Of a stretch of DNA of 64,000 nucleotides, positions 62,386 to 64,000 are shown piece by piece (the first letter of the stretch is position 1; each line of letters starts with the position of its first letter). Where the stretch lies: positions 3,853,001 through 3,917,000 of the forward strand of contig NC_010571.1 in assembly GCF_000019965.1 (NCBI RefSeq). Reading direction: 5' to 3'. The stretch comes from Opitutus terrae PB90-1. GTDB taxonomy: Bacteria > Verrucomicrobiota > Verrucomicrobiia > Opitutales > Opitutaceae. Under the pieces are notes generated by a model. The model searched no databases. It was not told the origin of the DNA and was given only the letters and a program-made list of their open reading frames with translations. Position numbers and translations under genes: made by a program.

Positions 62386-62937
62386 ATGAAGGTCTTAACT
62401 CTGTGCGGCAGTCTGCGCGCCCGGTCGTCGAATCGCGCTATTCTTCGAGCCTACGAGCGGTTGGCGCCGTCGACGCTCACGTTTGAGCACTATGAGAGGA
62501 TCGCCGCACTGCCTCATTTCAACCCGGACCTCGATGGCGAGCGACCACCCGACGAGGTCGCGAAGTTTCGCCGCCTCGTGACGGAGGCGGGAGTGTTGGT
62601 GATATCGACGCCGGAGTACGTGCACGCGCTGCCGGGCGCGTTCAAAAATGCGCTCGACTGGCTGGTGAGCGATCCTGCGTTCGCCGGAAAGAAGGTCGTG
62701 ATCCTGCACGTTCTACGCGGTTCGGCGTGGGCGCTGGAATCGTTGCGCGAGGTGCTCACCACCATGTCGGCGCGCATCGTCGAAGCGGCTTCGGTGTCGT
62801 TGCCGCTCGGATCGAACCAGCTGGACGAGGAGGCAATTCTGGGCCGCGAAAACTTGCGAGCGCTGCTGCTGCAGAGCATGGCGGCGCTGTTGAGCGCCAC
62901 CACCGAGCCTGGCAAAAAGCGCGTTGGCGGAGCGTAG
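62386..62937 (+). CDS. NADPH-dependent FMN reductase family protein
   Basis: 183 residues of the flavodoxin-like fold: GSLRARSSNRAI binds FMN phosphate, and ISTPEYVHALPGAFKNALDWL is the family's characteristic TPEYN...KNALDW segment. Likely a quinone, chromate or azo reductase; substrate unknown. Start ATG at 62386. Confidence 0.87.
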   Translation: MKVLTLCGSLRARSSNRAILRAYERLAPSTLTFEHYERIAALPHFNPDLDGERPPDEVAKFRRLVTEAGVLVISTPEYVHALPGAFKNALDWLVSDPAFAGKKVVILHVLRGSAWALESLREVLTTMSARIVEAASVSLPLGSNQLDEEAILGRENLRALLLQSMAALLSATTEPGKKRVGGA

Positions 62938-63013
62938 ACCGCGCCGCATCCGCGGGCGGCCGGACGGATCGGAATGTGGCTGACGGGCTTCGGGCTCGCG
63001 GGCAGGGCCGCGA

Positions 63014-63154
63014 CCGCTAACCCGGATATTTCATGAAATACCCGCCCTCCAGGCCGACTCTGTCGGGGCCAGCCGCGACCAGGTCGCTCCGCCGCAGGCG
63101 GACGGAAATTTCGGATTGAGCTTCACTCCTGTTCGTGAAATTTCCGGGCTAACG
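63014..63154. repeat. MITE-like element with inverted ends and three inner hairpins
   Basis: The ends (63014-63038, with TTTCATGAAATA nested; 63131-63154, GTTCGTGAAATTTCCGGGCT) are inverted copies with about 19 of 23 positions pairing. The interior has three small hairpins: CCGACTCTGTCGG, GCGACCAGGTCGC and CCGCCGCAGGCGG. It lies 9 bp before the cupin gene and may supply its leader. Confidence 0.6.
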
Positions 63155-63163
63155 TGCCCACGC

Positions 63164-63613
63164 ATGAAAGCGATCGAAGGCTACCGACTGATCACGCCGA
63201 GCGACCTGAGCTGGCGGCCGTCGAATCTGATGTGTATCCCGAATGCGGATTACCTCGAGCGCACAGGCAGCGAACTGTTGGGCGCGCGGCTGTGGCGACT
63301 GCCGCCGAAGAGTGCGAACACGCTGCATCGGCACGTGATCGCGGAGGAGTTTTATTTCGTGCTGGAGGGAACGGGCCGGATCCGGGTGGGTGAGGAGACA
63401 CTGACCGTGCCGCGTTATGGCGGCGTGTTGGTGGGGCCGGCGATGCTGCGGCAGATCTTCAACGATTCAGATACGGAAGTGCTCTGGTTGATCGTCGGCG
63501 CGCCGGACAAGGAGTTCGAATCCGGCAAGTTTGACCTGAAGCAGTTCTATCCGGTCGAGCCGACGCAGCTTCCGTCCGAGTTGAAGGGAGTCGCCTGGCC
63601 GCCGAAGGGCTGA
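63164..63613 (+). CDS. cupin-domain protein
   Basis: 149 residues. Single cupin barrel with the metal motif LHRHVIAEEFYFVLEGTGRI (two His and a Glu, motif 1) and AMLRQIFNDSDTEVLWLIV (motif 2). ATG at 63164. Small-molecule binding or isomerase-type enzyme; substrate unknown. Not in an operon with the FMN reductase because of the intervening element. Confidence 0.83.
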   Translation: MKAIEGYRLITPSDLSWRPSNLMCIPNADYLERTGSELLGARLWRLPPKSANTLHRHVIAEEFYFVLEGTGRIRVGEETLTVPRYGGVLVGPAMLRQIFNDSDTEVLWLIVGAPDKEFESGKFDLKQFYPVEPTQLPSELKGVAWPPKG

Positions 63614-63825
63614 GCGCGGGAGACGGCTCCGGCGCGAATCGTGCGGCACGATCGTCGCCACTGCCGAACCGCGCAGGGCGCGGCTGCGCACGCCCATGCC
63701 ACGAGGCGCAGGCGCGTTCAGCAATGTGAATGCGCAGAGGGTTGTGACCGATCGCCGCCTGCTGACGCTGCTACAACCTGATAATTCCGGTCGACTGACC
63801 GGGTCATCTGTGGAGAACTCAATCT

Positions 63826-64000
63826 ATGAAGCGTTTCCTACTCCTCGTTGTGCTACATGGCTTCTTCGCGGTGGGCCTGGTTGCGTCCGCGAGCGCGACG
63901 GCGCAGGCCAACCGCTGGGTCGCGACCTGGGTGTCGGCGCAACAGCTGACCGAGCCACACAACATGCCGCCGGCGCCCGGACTCGACGGGCAAACGCTGA
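63826..64000 (+). CDS. SGNH/GDSL hydrolase, 3' truncated by window end
   Basis: Signal peptide (LLLVVLHGFFAVGLVASASA, end near residue 27) followed by NRWVATWVSAQQLTEPHNMP, the start typical of secreted SGNH hydrolases (WVATW then LTEP.N.PP). Only 58 residues are visible and the GDS motif lies beyond the window. Likely a glycan or lipid esterase. Confidence 0.7.
   Translation, partial: MKRFLLLVVLHGFFAVGLVASASATAQANRWVATWVSAQQLTEPHNMPPAPGLDGQTL

Noticed and set aside
63521-63545. GTTCGAATCC resembling a tRNA T-arm
   Set aside because: It lies inside the conserved cupin coding sequence and no cloverleaf can be formed around it.

Overview
The window is high-GC DNA from a Gram-negative bacterium (lpxK) that most resembles Verrucomicrobiota, probably Opitutales. 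The taxonomic hints are two PEP-CTERM proteins (C-terminal VPEPSTYA), a DUF1080 protein, an MBOAT/AlgJ-like pair and many dispersed GC-rich hairpin repeats in intergenic DNA. No 16S or other marker gene is present, so this placement is inference. No tRNA, rRNA or CRISPR array was recognised.

Layout. 1-6 kb: end of a CgeB-like glycosyltransferase, a class-V aminotransferase, lpxK, an M29 aminopeptidase and adenosine deaminase. 6.1-15.2 kb (minus strand): a type I restriction-modification island in the order hsdM, hsdS, a putative PD-(D/E)XK nuclease, a small ORF ending in a copy of the hsdS tail, a STAS/GHKL-ATPase protein, a STAS-like (DUF4325-type) protein, a broken antitoxin/VapC pair, then hsdR. 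Most junctions are 4-nt stop/start overlaps, which suggests one coupled operon with an accessory cargo between hsdS and hsdR. 15.5-54.3 kb: mostly chromosomal housekeeping and envelope genes (rluD-type synthase, MerR, Ppx/GppA, rsmI, pgi, ilvD, scpB, pheA, transporters, hydrolases, a PAS hybrid histidine kinase, PEP-CTERM proteins, MBOAT/AlgJ-like pair, gamma-glutamyltransferase, DPP III).

54.86-61.07 kb is the most striking region: an integron gene-cassette array. Twelve small ORFs, all on the plus strand, are each separated by an attC-like site with GCCNAAC-type R'' and GTTRGGC-type R' cores. Eleven sites are complete; most are about 112 bp and nearly identical, as in sedentary chromosomal integrons. 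A lone GTTAGGC core precedes cassette 1 and a half-site ends the array. No integrase gene lies in the window. Most cassettes encode unknown, often membrane, proteins; one is DUF2513-like and one resembles putative Abi proteins. Several cassette ORFs read into the attC, so unrelated proteins carry the same attC-encoded C-terminal tail.

A second theme is dispersed hairpin and MITE-like repeats. They fill most intergenic gaps and have also entered coding sequence in frame in lpxK, hsdM and the N-terminus of a spermidine-synthase-like gene. 61.2-64 kb returns to ordinary genes: a DUF4440 protein with a likely frameshift, an FMN reductase, a cupin and the start of an SGNH hydrolase.
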